Source of the DNA: Prochlorococcus sp. AG-363-P06
GTDB taxonomy: Bacteria > Cyanobacteriota > Cyanobacteriia > PCC-6307 > Cyanobiaceae
NCBI GenBank assembly: GCA_003280025.1
Contig: QCGD01000001.1
Coordinates: 207,983 to 271,982, forward strand
DNA: 64,000 bases
Reading direction: 5' to 3'
Part shown: one piece after another, positions 54,813-64,000 of the stretch
Numbering within the stretch: the stretch's first letter is position 1
How the letters are laid out: each line of letters opens with the position of its first letter
Program-made: the position numbers and the translations under genes
The notes under the pieces: generated by a model
Database searches by the model: none
What the model was told of the DNA's origin: nothing
Seen by the model: only the letters and a program-made list of their open reading frames with translations

Positions 54813-55271
54813 GTGGACAAGAAATTATCCAGTAAAAATGATCAACTCTTTTCAGAGGACATACTAGGTTTATTACCTCATAGATATCCTTTCGCTCTCG
54901 TAGACAGAGTAATAGAGAATGTCCCAGGACAAAAAGCTGTCGCAATTAAAAATGTAACTATAAATGAGCCTCAATTTCAAGGACATTTCCCAGATAGACC
55001 TTTAATGCCAGGAGTACTTATCGTAGAATCCATGGCACAAGTGGGCGGGATAATAGTAACTCAAATGCCAGATCTTCCTAAAGGACTTTTTGTTTTTGCA
55101 GGCATTGATAAGGTTAAATTTAGAAAACCCGTAATCCCTGGTGATCAACTGGTAATTTCATGTGAATTGTTAAGTATTAAAAGACAAAGATTTGGTAAGG
55201 TGAAAGGTGAAGCCCATGTAGATGGGAAGTTGGTTTGTGCAGGCGAATTAATGTTTTCATTAGTTGATTAG
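54813..55271 (+). CDS. fabZ: 3-hydroxyacyl-ACP dehydratase FabZ
   Basis: A 152-residue hot-dog enzyme of fatty acid elongation. The catalytic histidine is in [14 protein letters not shown] (about residue 22) and the catalytic glutamate in [20 protein letters not shown]. The start is GTG 54813, 19 bases after lpxC. It overlaps nothing, but ends 4 bases before lpxA, matching the conserved order. Confidence 0.96.
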   Translation: MDKKLSSKNDQLFSEDILGLLPHRYPFALVDRVIENVPGQKAVAIKNVTINEPQFQGHFPDRPLMPGVLIVESMAQVGGIIVTQMPDLPKGLFVFAGIDKVKFRKPVIPGDQLVISCELLSIKRQRFGKVKGEAHVDGKLVCAGELMFSLVD

Positions 55272-55275
55272 TAAT

Positions 55276-56118
55276 ATGGAGATTAAAAATACTGACTTAG
55301 AAACAAGATTTAATGGTGTAAAAGTACACCCAAACGCTTTTGTAGATTCAAGTGCAGAATTACATGATGGAGTTACCATTGCTCAAGGAGCTATTGTTGG
55401 GCCAAATGTAATTCTTGGGAAAGGTACATCAGTAGGACCCAATGTTGTAATAGAAGGAAAAACTAAAATAGGTAAAAATAATAGAATTTTCCCAAATGTA
55501 TTTATTGGACTTGAGCCCCAAGATTTAAAATATCAAGGAGCACCTACTGAAGTAATTATTGGCGATAACAATACTCTTAGAGAGTGTGTAACTATTAATA
55601 AAGCAACTAACGAAGGAGAAAAAACAATTATTGGCAACAATAATTTATTAATGGCTTATACACATATAGGACATAATTGTGAACTTGGGAATGGAATAGT
55701 TTTATCAAATAGTGTCCAAATTGCTGGTCATGTAATAGTTGAAGATAAAGCTATTATTGGTGGTTGCTTAGGTATTCATCAATTTGTCCATATAGGATTT
55801 TTAGCAATGGTTGGAGGGATGACAAGAGTAGATAGGGATGTACCTCCTTTTTGCTTGGCAGAGGGGCATCCAGGTAAATTAAGAGGATTGAATAGGGTAG
55901 GAATAAAAAGGAGCGGCTTGCTAAACAATCAAGATTTTGATTTAAAGTTATTGCAAAGGACTTGGAACCTACTTTTTAAATCTAATGATGTAATTTCTAA
56001 TTCACTGGCAATAGCAATGCAAGATAGATTAGATCTTTCTTCTTCCAAACTTTGCAATTTTGTAAAACATTCTATATCTAAGGGAAGAAGAGGTCCAATG
56101 CCTACTAATAATTTATGA
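55276..56118 (+). CDS. lpxA: UDP-GlcNAc acyltransferase
   Basis: A 280-residue left-handed beta-helix acyltransferase, the first step of lipid A synthesis. Hexapeptide repeats run from VHPNAFVDSSAELHDGVTIA to about residue 190, with the catalytic-site histidine in AYTHIGHNCELGNG. ATG 55276 is chosen over the TTG at 55264, which would overlap fabZ. The lpxB start overlaps its last codon. Confidence 0.95.
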   Translation: MEIKNTDLETRFNGVKVHPNAFVDSSAELHDGVTIAQGAIVGPNVILGKGTSVGPNVVIEGKTKIGKNNRIFPNVFIGLEPQDLKYQGAPTEVIIGDNNTLRECVTINKATNEGEKTIIGNNNLLMAYTHIGHNCELGNGIVLSNSVQIAGHVIVEDKAIIGGCLGIHQFVHIGFLAMVGGMTRVDRDVPPFCLAEGHPGKLRGLNRVGIKRSGLLNNQDFDLKLLQRTWNLLFKSNDVISNSLAIAMQDRLDLSSSKLCNFVKHSISKGRRGPMPTNNL

Positions 56119-57293
56119 ATAAAAAGATATACATCAGTACTGGAGAAGTTTCTGGAGATTTACATGGTGATTTATTATCTAAAGCATTATTTGCTGAAGC
56201 AAAAAAACATTCAATACAATTGGAAATTACTGGTCTAGGAGGGGAAAGAATGCATAAAGCGGGAGTAAAAATTATAAAAGATACTACTTCTATTAGTGCA
56301 ATAGGTATTTGGGAAGTATTGCCTCATATTTTTCCTATGATAAAAATCCAAAAAAACTTTTTAAAATCTTTAGAGAGAAACCAACCTAATTGTCTTATCC
56401 TAATAGACTATATGGGTCCTAATATAAAAATTGGTAGAAAGTTAAAAAGAATAAATCCTAAAATCCCAATTTACTACTACATCGCTCCTCAAGAGTGGGC
56501 ATGGCGAGTTGGAAACAATACTACGACAGATTTAGTAAGATTTTCTGATAAAATTTTTGCAATTTTTAAGCAAGAGGCAAGCTTTTATAAAAGAAGAGGT
56601 GGAAATGTTTTATGGATTGGTCATCCAATGATAGATTTGACAAAAAAACTTCCCTCTAAGAGAGATGCTAGGTCAATTTTAAAACTTCGCGCAAATCAGA
56701 ACATTTTACTAATAATGGCTGCTTCAAGACCTCAGGAATTAAGATATATATTACCTACTTTCTTAAAGGCCGCTAAAAAATTACAACAAAAATATCCCAG
56801 TCTCGTTGTTTATATACCATCTTGCAGGAGAGCTTTTGATGAGAAATTTAGAAAGGCATTGAAAAAACATCAAGTTAATGGAAAAGTTATTTCTAAAGCA
56901 AATAATTCAGAATTAAAGCCTTATATTTATTCATTAACTTCGATAGCTTTATGTAAATCAGGAACTGTTAATATGGAATTAGCTTTATATGGAATACCTC
57001 AGATTGTTGGATATAAAGTAAGTAGAGTAACTGCTTTTATAGCAAGAAGAATTCTTAAATTTAAAGTAAGATTTATTTCTCCAGTAAATTTAATAGTTAA
57101 GCAATTGATAATTCCTGAATTCGTACAGCAAAACTTTGTAGAAAAGAAAATCTTTTCTAAAGCGTGCAGAATTCTTGAAGGGAAATCGGCAAAAATAAAA
57201 ATAAAAAAAGGTTATGCTTTATTAAAAAAAGAATTGGGTGAAGAAGGTGTAGTCGAGAGAGCTGCTAAAGAAATTATAAATTCGATAATTTAA
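56115..57293 (+). CDS. lpxB: lipid A disaccharide synthase
   Basis: A 392-residue glycosyltransferase that joins two acylglucosamines. ISTGEVSGDLHGDLLSKAL, GLGGERMHKAGV, YYIAPQEWAWRVG and ALCKSGTVNMELALYGIPQI are the family motifs. Its ATG overlaps the lpxA stop by four bases. lpxD and other late steps are not in the window. Confidence 0.96.
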   Translation: MNKKIYISTGEVSGDLHGDLLSKALFAEAKKHSIQLEITGLGGERMHKAGVKIIKDTTSISAIGIWEVLPHIFPMIKIQKNFLKSLERNQPNCLILIDYMGPNIKIGRKLKRINPKIPIYYYIAPQEWAWRVGNNTTTDLVRFSDKIFAIFKQEASFYKRRGGNVLWIGHPMIDLTKKLPSKRDARSILKLRANQNILLIMAASRPQELRYILPTFLKAAKKLQQKYPSLVVYIPSCRRAFDEKFRKALKKHQVNGKVISKANNSELKPYIYSLTSIALCKSGTVNMELALYGIPQIVGYKVSRVTAFIARRILKFKVRFISPVNLIVKQLIIPEFVQQNFVEKKIFSKACRILEGKSAKIKIKKGYALLKKELGEEGVVERAAKEIINSII

Positions 57294-57306
57294 ACTTTAT
57301 AATTAA

Positions 57307-57912
57307 ATGATGAAATATCTTTTTTCTTTAATTATTTTTTTCTTAATCTTAATTAACCCTGTCAACACTCTTGCGGAAGAAGTTATTCTTGCCGGTGGAT
57401 GTTTTTGGTGTTTAGAACATGATCTAGAGTCCTTAGATGGGATTAATTCAGTAAAAAGTGGATACTCGGGTGGAGATTTACAAAACCCTACTTACGGCAA
57501 TCATTCTGGTCACCAAGAAGTCGTTTTGGTTGATTATGATTCTAAATCAGTAAGTTTACCTGAAATACTAAGACTCTATTTGAGAAATGTTGACCCTCTT
57601 GATGGTGAAGGCCAATTCTGCGATAGGGGAGATTCCTACAGACCCGTAATTTTTTTCAATGATTCAAAAGAGGAGAATGAAGCAAAAAGTGCCTTAGTTA
57701 ATGCCTCTACGGAATTAGGAGTGCCTCTAGAAAAAATTTTTGTTGAACTCAAATCAAAGAATCAATTCTGGTTGGCTGAAGATTATCATCAGAATTTCGC
57801 TGATAGAAATGAATTAAAATATAAGTTCTATAGATTTTCTTGTGGTAGAGATCAGCGATTGGATAATTTATGGGGTGATAAAGCTAGATCTTTAGATCTG
57901 TGGTCTGAATAA
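57307..57912 (+). CDS. msrA: exported peptide-methionine (S)-S-oxide reductase
   Basis: A 201-residue repair enzyme with an N-terminal signal (MKYLFSLIIFFLILINPVNTLA), so it acts outside the cytoplasm. The catalytic Cys32 is in LAGGCFWCLEHD. The family motifs GYSGGDLQNPTY, HQEVVLVDYD and FWLAEDYHQNF are present. The final cysteine (RFSCGRDQ) can serve as recycling cysteine. It lies 13 bases after lpxB, as the last gene of the envelope operon. Confidence 0.92.
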   Translation: MMKYLFSLIIFFLILINPVNTLAEEVILAGGCFWCLEHDLESLDGINSVKSGYSGGDLQNPTYGNHSGHQEVVLVDYDSKSVSLPEILRLYLRNVDPLDGEGQFCDRGDSYRPVIFFNDSKEENEAKSALVNASTELGVPLEKIFVELKSKNQFWLAEDYHQNFADRNELKYKFYRFSCGRDQRLDNLWGDKARSLDLWSE

Positions 57913-57922
57913 TACTATATTT

Positions 57923-59401
57923 TTAATCTAATTTGTTTTTAATCCATTGTACTAGAGTTTTAACTCCAAAACCTGTAGCACCTGAGGGATTAACCCCTGT
58001 ATTTTTGTCAGTCCAACAAGTACCTGCTATATCTATATGAGCCCATTTGATCTCTTTATCAAAAAATTCCTCTAAAAACAAGGCAGCAGTTATAGAACCA
58101 CCTGCTCTTGGGCCTGTATTTTTCATATCAGCTATATGGGACTTTAAACCTTCTTTATAAGATTTCTTTAAAGGCATTTGCCATAATTCTTCTCCTACTT
58201 CGGCTGATGCGTTTTTTAATTCTTTTGCTAGATCGTTATTGTTGCTCCAAAAACCAGCTACATCATTCCCTAACGCAATAACAATTGCACCTGTTAACGT
58301 GGCAAGATCAATTATTGAATCCGGTTTTAAATTTGATGCGTAAGTTAACGCATCAGCCAATGTAAGCCTACCTTCTGCATCAGTGTTGTTTATTTCAATT
58401 GTCTTCCCGTTTGATGCTTTAACTACATCTCCTGGATGAACTGCAGATCCATTTATCATGTTTTCGCAGGCTGCCACAATAAAATGAATTTCTAGTCCCT
58501 TTGGTTTTATAGCTCCAAGTGCTTTTGCCGCGCCTAAGACTGCAGCGCTCCCGCCCATATCATATTTCATCATTTCAATTTGAGATGCTCCTACTTTAAG
58601 GTTGTATCCTCCAGAATCAAAGGTTAAACCCTTACCAACAAGTGCAATCTTTTCTTTAATTGGCCCATCTGACTTTAAAGTAAGGTGTATAAATTTAGGC
58701 TCTAGATCAGAACCTTTTGCTACAGCTAGATATGCACCCATTCCTAAATTTTCACATTCTTTCGCATCTAAAATTTTTATTTCTAAATCATGATCTTTTG
58801 CTATTTCAGAGGCTTTTATAGACATCTCTTGGGGCGTAAGGCTATTTGGAGGTGCAGCTACAAGTCTTCTAGCTAGTTCTACACCTTCACATATTTTTTC
58901 TGTTTCTTCGAAGCAAATTTTCTCATATTTATTTAAATTTAAAAATTCTATTTCTTTAAGAACCTGCTTTTCATCTTTTTTCTTATTGAATCTATTGTCC
59001 TTATAAGCTGATAATCTTGCTGACTCTGCTACGTGATGTATTTCTACTTGTGAATTAATTAATTTCCAAGGCAGCAAGATGCTGGTTTTCTCATTGTTAT
59101 CAACAATCTTTCTAATTGGATCTCCTAAAGAGTTTTTGATATCACTTTTATTAAGGTCTTTTGATTTGCCAAGACCAATTATTATTAAAGTTTCTATTTT
59201 TTGGTCTAAAAATTGAAAATTTAAAATTTCTCCTTTTTCTCCTTTAAATTTTTTTGCCGTAATTTGTTTTAGTAATAATTTTGGGTCAACAACAAATTTT
59301 ATTTTTTCTAATTGGCTTTCGATTTCCTCTTTTACAACTCCAAATATTAATGAAGAACCTTGCCAGTCATCTAGATCTTTTTGGAAAGTAGAAAATTGCA
59401 T
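57923..59401 (-). CDS. pepA: leucyl aminopeptidase (M17)
   Basis: A 492-residue cytoplasmic di-metal peptidase. The metal and catalytic motifs are [17 protein letters not shown] (Lys, Asp), then [18 protein letters not shown] and [17 protein letters not shown]. The C-terminus has [20 protein letters not shown]. It converges on msrA with ten bases between stops. The N-terminal domain is the usual less conserved one. Confidence 0.95.
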   Translation of the reverse strand: MQFSTFQKDLDDWQGSSLIFGVVKEEIESQLEKIKFVVDPKLLLKQITAKKFKGEKGEILNFQFLDQKIETLIIIGLGKSKDLNKSDIKNSLGDPIRKIVDNNEKTSILLPWKLINSQVEIHHVAESARLSAYKDNRFNKKKDEKQVLKEIEFLNLNKYEKICFEETEKICEGVELARRLVAAPPNSLTPQEMSIKASEIAKDHDLEIKILDAKECENLGMGAYLAVAKGSDLEPKFIHLTLKSDGPIKEKIALVGKGLTFDSGGYNLKVGASQIEMMKYDMGGSAAVLGAAKALGAIKPKGLEIHFIVAACENMINGSAVHPGDVVKASNGKTIEINNTDAEGRLTLADALTYASNLKPDSIIDLATLTGAIVIALGNDVAGFWSNNNDLAKELKNASAEVGEELWQMPLKKSYKEGLKSHIADMKNTGPRAGGSITAALFLEEFFDKEIKWAHIDIAGTCWTDKNTGVNPSGATGFGVKTLVQWIKNKLD

Positions 59402-59425
59402 TTTTAAAATAGATTTAATTAACTG

Positions 59426-60034
59426 TTAGTTGTTTGTGAAAGTAGTTGACCACCTATCTCGCGTTTCTTTATTAAATGGTGGTAACCATAAATATATCAG
59501 TTGCTGTTCTAGTTTACGTCTTAATTTTACTTCTTTAGGCACATCTAAGAAGAAACGTATATCTTGATGACTTGAGAGATTACTTTGCGCTAGTGCTTCT
59601 TTATAGTTCGATAGGTAATTTTTACAGTCATGCTCTCCCTTCCATCTTTTATTTGCGGAATTTGTTTCTCCTATATAAAGGATGATTTTAGAACTTATCA
59701 TAGTGTCGATTACAAAATACATTGCTGGACCATTATGTATATGTTGATTAGATCTCCAAAAGTTTAGTGATAGAGGCTGTAAGGAAAACGGATCAATTTT
59801 TTTTTCATTGAAACTCTTTACAGGAAGAATTGTTTGTTGAAAAGGTTTATTGTGACTATCTCCTGAAATTTTGATTTGGTGGTTGTGTATTTTATTTCGC
59901 CATTCAATTAATGTTTCACCCTTGATTTTTAAATTATTTGTTTGTTGAAAATTAATTGATGTATTTATATTTGAACCAAATAATTCAAATTGTCTATTTT
60001 GGTTTGAAATATTATTTTTGTTGAAATTTTCCAA
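59426..60034 (-). CDS. GIY-YIG-like nuclease-domain protein
   Basis: A 202-residue protein. Residues about 95-185 resemble a GIY-YIG domain: MYFVID (GIY position), KIILYIGETNSANKRWKGEH (YIG plus arginine and histidine), KLEQQLIYLWLPPFNKETRD (glutamate and asparagine at the end). GIY-YIG nucleases cut DNA in repair or mobility. The N-terminal part is asparagine-rich with no domain. It is upstream of pepA on the same strand. The function is inferred only. Confidence 0.65.
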   Translation of the reverse strand: MENFNKNNISNQNRQFELFGSNINTSINFQQTNNLKIKGETLIEWRNKIHNHQIKISGDSHNKPFQQTILPVKSFNEKKIDPFSLQPLSLNFWRSNQHIHNGPAMYFVIDTMISSKIILYIGETNSANKRWKGEHDCKNYLSNYKEALAQSNLSSHQDIRFFLDVPKEVKLRRKLEQQLIYLWLPPFNKETRDRWSTTFTNN

Positions 60035-60184
60035 AATTAAAAACCATGTCTACTAAATTTAATTCTGAATGAATATAAATCAGATAATTATTTATAAACT
60101 AAAATTTTATTAATGTTCTAATTAATTTAAAAGATTCTTGTTATCTTGGAGTAGAACTAAATTTGCGAAGATAAAAAATAAAAA

Positions 60185-60508
60185 ATGGGTTTTTTTGAAT
60201 CTGACATTGTACAAGAAGAAGCTAAAAAGCTTTTTACAGATTATCAAGAACTTATGAAGCTTGGTTCTGATTATGGAAAATTTGATAGAGAAGGTAAAAT
60301 AATGTTTATAAAAAAAATGGAATCCCTTATGGATCGTTATAAAGTTTTTATGAAGAGATTTGAATTGTCTGAAGATTTTCAAGCAAAAATGACAGTAGAG
60401 CAATTAAAGACACAGTTAAGCCAATTTGGGATTACTCCTGATCAAATGTTCGATCAGATGAATAAAACCTTGATAAGAATGAAGGATGAACTTGATAAAA
60501 CTTCTTAA
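60185..60508 (+). CDS. DUF1825 family protein
   Basis: A 107-residue soluble helical protein. The start [20 protein letters not shown] and [20 protein letters not shown] segment define this cyanobacterial family of unknown function. It starts 21 bases before tyrS and is probably co-transcribed with it. Confidence 0.85.
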   Translation: MGFFESDIVQEEAKKLFTDYQELMKLGSDYGKFDREGKIMFIKKMESLMDRYKVFMKRFELSEDFQAKMTVEQLKTQLSQFGITPDQMFDQMNKTLIRMKDELDKTS

Positions 60509-60528
60509 ATTTAACAGTTAAAAAATTA

Positions 60529-61767
60529 ATGTACGAAAAATTAATGTTGCCAAAATGGCTTTCAAGAGGAATTGAAGAATACTTTCCAATGAAGAGCACA
60601 GATCAAACTTTTGCCGAAAGAATTGATGATGCGGAAAAAAACAATAGAAAGTTAAGGGTTAAACTTGGAATCGATCCAACTGGAACCGATATTCACTTAG
60701 GGCACAGTATATTGTTTAAAAAACTAAGGGCTTTTCAAGATAATGGACATATTGCGGTTTTAATTATTGGTGATTTTACTGCTCAAATAGGAGATCCAAC
60801 TGGGAAAAATAAAACAAGAGTGCAGTTATCGGAAAAACAAGTTAACGACAATGCAAAAACATACCTAACCCAATTAGGAATGGGTAAGCCACCTAATGAA
60901 TCTATTTTAGATTTTGATTCAAAAGATAGAATAGAAATTAGATATAACAGTGAATGGTTAAAAGGATTAAATCTTAATTCGATAATTGAATTAATGGGGA
61001 GTGCAACAGTTAGTCAAATGCTAGCTAAGGAGGAATTCAATAAAAGATATAATGCTCAAATCCCAATTTCTTTGCATGAATTTTTATATCCACTATTGCA
61101 AGGTTATGATTCAGTAGCAGTTCAATCAGATATTGAGCTTGGGGGTACAGATCAGAAATTTAATATTGCAATTGGTAGAGATCTTCAAAGGCATTTTAAA
61201 CAAGACCCTCAATATGGAATATTGCTTCCAATTTTGACAGGTTTAGATGGAATTAAGAAGATGAGTAAATCTGAGTTTAATACTGTAGGGTTGACCGAAG
61301 ATTCTCTTTCAATGTATTCAAAATTAGAAAAAGTTCCTGACACTGTCATCCCCTCTTATTTTGAGTTGCTTACAGAATTAGATTTAAGTGTTCTTAAGGA
61401 AGAAAATCCTCGTGAGTTACAAAGAAGAATGGCTTTAGAAGTTACTACTTTATTCCACGGTTCTGAAGAAGCATTGAAAGCGCAATCAAACTGCGAAAAA
61501 TTATTCCTTGGACAAAAAGAAGAAGTTGGAGAAATTCCAGAGATTTCATTAAAAGAAATAGTTTTTCCAGTTAAATTTTTTTATTTGCTAAGTGCTTTAA
61601 AATTATTTAAATCTAGTAGTGAATCTAAGAGATCCATTAAAGGTGGAGGAGTAAAAATTGATAGTGAGAAAATAGTAAATCCAGATATGAAATTTGATAC
61701 CAAAGAGGATTTAGTAGGTAAGATTTTACAAATTGGTAAAAAAACAATAAAAAGGTTTGAGAACTAA
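60529..61767 (+). CDS. tyrS: tyrosyl-tRNA synthetase
   Basis: A 412-residue class I synthetase. The HIGH motif is in [24 protein letters not shown] is in [12 protein letters not shown], and the C-terminal S4-type RNA-binding domain ends near [15 protein letters not shown]. The length and the [11 protein letters not shown] signature are of the TyrZ-like bacterial type. pyrF follows 5 bases later. Confidence 0.95.
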   Translation: MYEKLMLPKWLSRGIEEYFPMKSTDQTFAERIDDAEKNNRKLRVKLGIDPTGTDIHLGHSILFKKLRAFQDNGHIAVLIIGDFTAQIGDPTGKNKTRVQLSEKQVNDNAKTYLTQLGMGKPPNESILDFDSKDRIEIRYNSEWLKGLNLNSIIELMGSATVSQMLAKEEFNKRYNAQIPISLHEFLYPLLQGYDSVAVQSDIELGGTDQKFNIAIGRDLQRHFKQDPQYGILLPILTGLDGIKKMSKSEFNTVGLTEDSLSMYSKLEKVPDTVIPSYFELLTELDLSVLKEENPRELQRRMALEVTTLFHGSEEALKAQSNCEKLFLGQKEEVGEIPEISLKEIVFPVKFFYLLSALKLFKSSSESKRSIKGGGVKIDSEKIVNPDMKFDTKEDLVGKILQIGKKTIKRFEN

Positions 61768-61772
61768 AACCA

Positions 61773-62498
61773 ATGAAAAGATCTAATCCAGAAGATAAAA
61801 TCATACTGGCAATTGATGGTTTAGATATAAATCAAGCAAAATTGCTTCTAGAAAAGTGCCCCAAAATTAAGTGGGTAAAAGTTGGTTTAGAGCTTTTTAT
61901 TAGAGAAGGACCAGAAGTTATTGAGGTATTGAAAGGGTTAAATAAAAATATATTTTTAGACTTAAAGTTTCATGATATTCCAAATACTATGAGCGCAGCA
62001 TGTTACCAAGTTTCAAAATTAGGGGTTGATATAATTTCTGTTCATGCTTCAGCAGGTTTTAAAGCTCTTAAGCAGTCAAAAAAGGCATCTTTAGAAGGAG
62101 CAAAAGCATTTAAAAAAAAACCTCCTTTTATTGTTGGCATATCAGTATTAACTAGTTTTTCTCTTGAAGATTTTCAAACTGATCTTGATAGGAAAAATTC
62201 AATTGAGGAAAACGTATTAAGACTTGCAAAGTTGTCTCATGATGCTGGATTAGATGGATGTGTTTGTTCTCCTTGGGAAGCAAAAATATTGAGGTCCATT
62301 TACAAAAATAATTTTGAACTAATTACACCTGGTATTAGAACAAAGATTGAAAATAAAGATGATCAAAATAGAATTATGACTGCTAATCAAGCCATAAATA
62401 ATGGTGCTTCCAAGTTGGTTATTGGGCGATCAATCTCACAAGCTATAGATCCTAATAAGACTTTCTTGGATATATGTCAATCTATTTGTTTTGATTGA
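61773..62498 (+). CDS. pyrF: orotidine 5'-phosphate decarboxylase
   Basis: A 241-residue TIM-barrel enzyme that converts OMP to UMP. The catalytic [11 protein letters not shown] segment near 70-80 (Asp-Lys-x-x-Asp) and the SVHASAG, CSPWEA and VIGRSISQA motifs are intact. It overlaps the 3' end of the convergent plsY by 17 bases. Confidence 0.95.
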   Translation: MKRSNPEDKIILAIDGLDINQAKLLLEKCPKIKWVKVGLELFIREGPEVIEVLKGLNKNIFLDLKFHDIPNTMSAACYQVSKLGVDIISVHASAGFKALKQSKKASLEGAKAFKKKPPFIVGISVLTSFSLEDFQTDLDRKNSIEENVLRLAKLSHDAGLDGCVCSPWEAKILRSIYKNNFELITPGIRTKIENKDDQNRIMTANQAINNGASKLVIGRSISQAIDPNKTFLDICQSICFD

Positions 62499-63075
62499 TT
62501 TTTGATTCTTCTCCTTTAATCAATCTATGTATGTTTGTTCTATGTTTCCAGATAACTAACAATGACACTATCAAGCTAATAATAAAATAAGGATGAATCA
62601 AATTACCTATATTAAAAAACATAAAAATGGGTAACAAGAGTGCAGAGGAAATACTGGATAAAGATACAAATTTAGATTTTGCTAAAACGATTAAAAAGAT
62701 TCCTAGAGAAGCTAATCCAACTTTCCAAGAAATAGCTAAAAACATACCTAAACCAGTAGCTACGGCTTTGCCACCTTTCCCTTTAAGCCATATTGGCCAT
62801 ATATGACCTGAGATAGCGGATATGCCCGCTAATACTTCAATTAAGCCTTGATCTGCATAATATTGAGCTATTTTTACTGAAATCAGACCTTTGCCTACGT
62901 CAATAATAAAAACAAAAAGCGCAGGCCATTTGCCCACGTTTCTTAAAACATTTGTTGCTCCTGTTGATCCCGAACCTATAAGCCTTAAATCTATATTTTT
63001 TAGGTATTTCCCAATTAAAAAACCTGTAGGGATAGATCCTAATAGATAACTTATTAAAATTATTGAAATATTCAT
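62482..63075 (-). CDS. plsY: glycerol-3-phosphate acyltransferase PlsY
   Basis: A 197-residue five-helix membrane acyltransferase that uses acyl-phosphate to acylate glycerol-3-phosphate, the first step of phospholipid synthesis. The three conserved loops are [31 protein letters not shown] and [21 protein letters not shown]. The end ([17 protein letters not shown]) is typical. It lies four bases downstream of the DUF3086 gene's stop. Confidence 0.95.
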   Translation of the reverse strand: MNISIILISYLLGSIPTGFLIGKYLKNIDLRLIGSGSTGATNVLRNVGKWPALFVFIIDVGKGLISVKIAQYYADQGLIEVLAGISAISGHIWPIWLKGKGGKAVATGLGMFLAISWKVGLASLGIFLIVLAKSKFVSLSSISSALLLPIFMFFNIGNLIHPYFIISLIVSLLVIWKHRTNIHRLIKGEESKINQNK

Positions 63076-63079
63076 TAGA

Positions 63080-64000
63080 TTAGTTTAACTCAAGATCATC
63101 GTAAATTTCAGCATCTGAGCCGGCGAAGGCAAGCCATAATGGGAATTGGAGGATTGGAATCTCAACTGATGTTTCCGATGCGTCAATAATAATAAAGGGT
63201 AATTCATCATTAGCCTCTAATCTATCAGCTCTTTCAATTACACCTTCTGGCCTTTCAAAGAGAACAATTCCACTATTAGGTCCAAAGTCATCTCTTGTGA
63301 GACCAAGCGAGTCTTGTAGAATTCTTCTCCATTCTCCTAATCTCTCAGGCTCGGAAGCTAATATAAGCGTCTGAAACTGGTCTCCATATAATTCACCAAG
63401 AATAGATATTAAACCTGCAGATAATAAAGCATTTTTCTGCCTTGAACCTTTACTTTCTATAGAACCTCTGCCGCCCATATTAAAGAACCAATCATCCATA
63501 ATTTCAATATCTGACGAATCAAGACTGCGTCTTAATTTCCAAGGCTCGGCATAAAAATCAGGTTGTTGTGTAAAGGTTGAAAAACAGTCTCTTATAATTC
63601 GTTCATCTGGCTTAAATGTTTCAGAGAGTGCAGGGATATTCACTACTTGATTTTTGCTCGGAGCTTGCTTCTTTTTATCAAGTGGAGACGGCTTTACAAT
63701 TATTGGTTGAGAGATTAATTCAAGTTTTTCTACATTTTGTGAAAGATTCTGCAAAGCACCAGTTAAATACTCTTGGAAACCTTTAACTCTTTTGGCGATA
63801 TTATCTGACTGTCCTTTGAAGTTAGATTCAATATCTTTATTAAGTTCAATTTTTTTTGCTTCTAAGTCTTTTATTTCTTTAACTAAGTAGTCTTTTTTTA
63901 TAATAAGATCCTTGAAAATCTCATTAGAAATTTCATCAACTGAGATATCTTTTTTTTTGTTTGTAGAAAAAACTGTTTTATTTTGCGTGGTGTTTTTTCT
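63080..64000 (-). CDS. DUF3086 family protein, 5' end beyond the window
   Basis: The frame is open to the last base of the window (307 codons visible), so the gene starts beyond it; the TTG at 63754 is internal. The N-terminal 110 visible residues form a lysine/glutamate-rich coiled coil ([18 protein letters not shown]). The C-terminal 200 residues have the DUF3086 pattern: [40 protein letters not shown], and an acidic end. A cyanobacterial family of unknown function. plsY follows it directly. Confidence 0.8.
   Translation of the reverse strand, partial: RKNTTQNKTVFSTNKKKDISVDEISNEIFKDLIIKKDYLVKEIKDLEAKKIELNKDIESNFKGQSDNIAKRVKGFQEYLTGALQNLSQNVEKLELISQPIIVKPSPLDKKKQAPSKNQVVNIPALSETFKPDERIIRDCFSTFTQQPDFYAEPWKLRRSLDSSDIEIMDDWFFNMGGRGSIESKGSRQKNALLSAGLISILGELYGDQFQTLILASEPERLGEWRRILQDSLGLTRDDFGPNSGIVLFERPEGVIERADRLEANDELPFIIIDASETSVEIPILQFPLWLAFAGSDAEIYDDLELN

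Noticed and set aside
1..64000. CRISPR arrays, insertion sequences or prophage genes
   Set aside because: No regularly spaced direct repeats, transposase or integrase motifs, or phage structural genes were seen.

Overview
The window is strongly AT-rich with very short intergenic spacing in its right half. It looks like a chromosome segment of a marine picocyanobacterium, almost certainly a high-light-adapted Prochlorococcus. The evidence is kaiB and kaiC next to rplU/rpmA with no kaiA between them, a plant-type [2Fe-2S] ferredoxin, tandem high-light-inducible (Hli) genes, a photosystem II S4-domain protein, an NblS-type sensor kinase, the cyanobacterial bamA-lpxC-fabZ-lpxA-lpxB order, and many 30-60 residue genes of the kind that crowd Prochlorococcus accessory regions. 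The species call is inference from gene content; no database was searched.

Left part, about 1-12 kb, is accessory. It holds a 1405-residue superfamily I helicase-nuclease with a DUF4011-like N-terminal motif and a Vsr/MTES-type C-terminal nuclease domain. Three DUF3721 (GCxGxHxxGxxWMPC) proteins lie around it: one secreted, one lipoprotein with a histidine-rich tail, and one fused to a GIVPMG-type ten-residue repeat. A DUF1543 protein follows, then a four-gene cluster (NodU-family carbamoyltransferase, SxtJ-like, DUF5989/SxtK-like, SGNH hydrolase) that probably carbamoylates or tailors a surface glycan or small molecule. An LptF/LptG-type permease converges on it.

Middle part, about 13-26 kb, is a low-density stretch. 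It contains two fatty acid desaturases, a DUF938 methyltransferase, a DUF805 membrane protein, a small cupin, two hli genes, and about fifteen very small genes that ordinary ORF cut-offs miss. Among the small genes are a 49-residue protein ending in a CP12-like C-x8-C motif, an 8-base-overlapping pair of CX3C proteins, and two acidic-tailed membrane peptides sharing a QDGG motif. Several stretches of 300-900 bases appear to be non-coding.

Right part, about 26-64 kb, is core genome. It includes murD, a pirin, an SDR, DoxX, tRNA-Val(GAC), the PSII S4 protein, serA, prmA, petF, rnz, truB, rpmA-rplU diverging from kaiB-kaiC, nblS-purD diverging from purC, the outer-membrane/lipid A operon bamA-lpxC-fabZ-lpxA-lpxB followed by a secreted msrA, pepA, tyrS-pyrF, plsY, and a DUF3086 gene cut by the right edge. 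Notable oddities are a GAF-domain gene interrupted by an in-frame TAA at codon 20, an L21 protein with a lysine-rich 14-residue repeat tail, and two possible frameshifted gene remnants.
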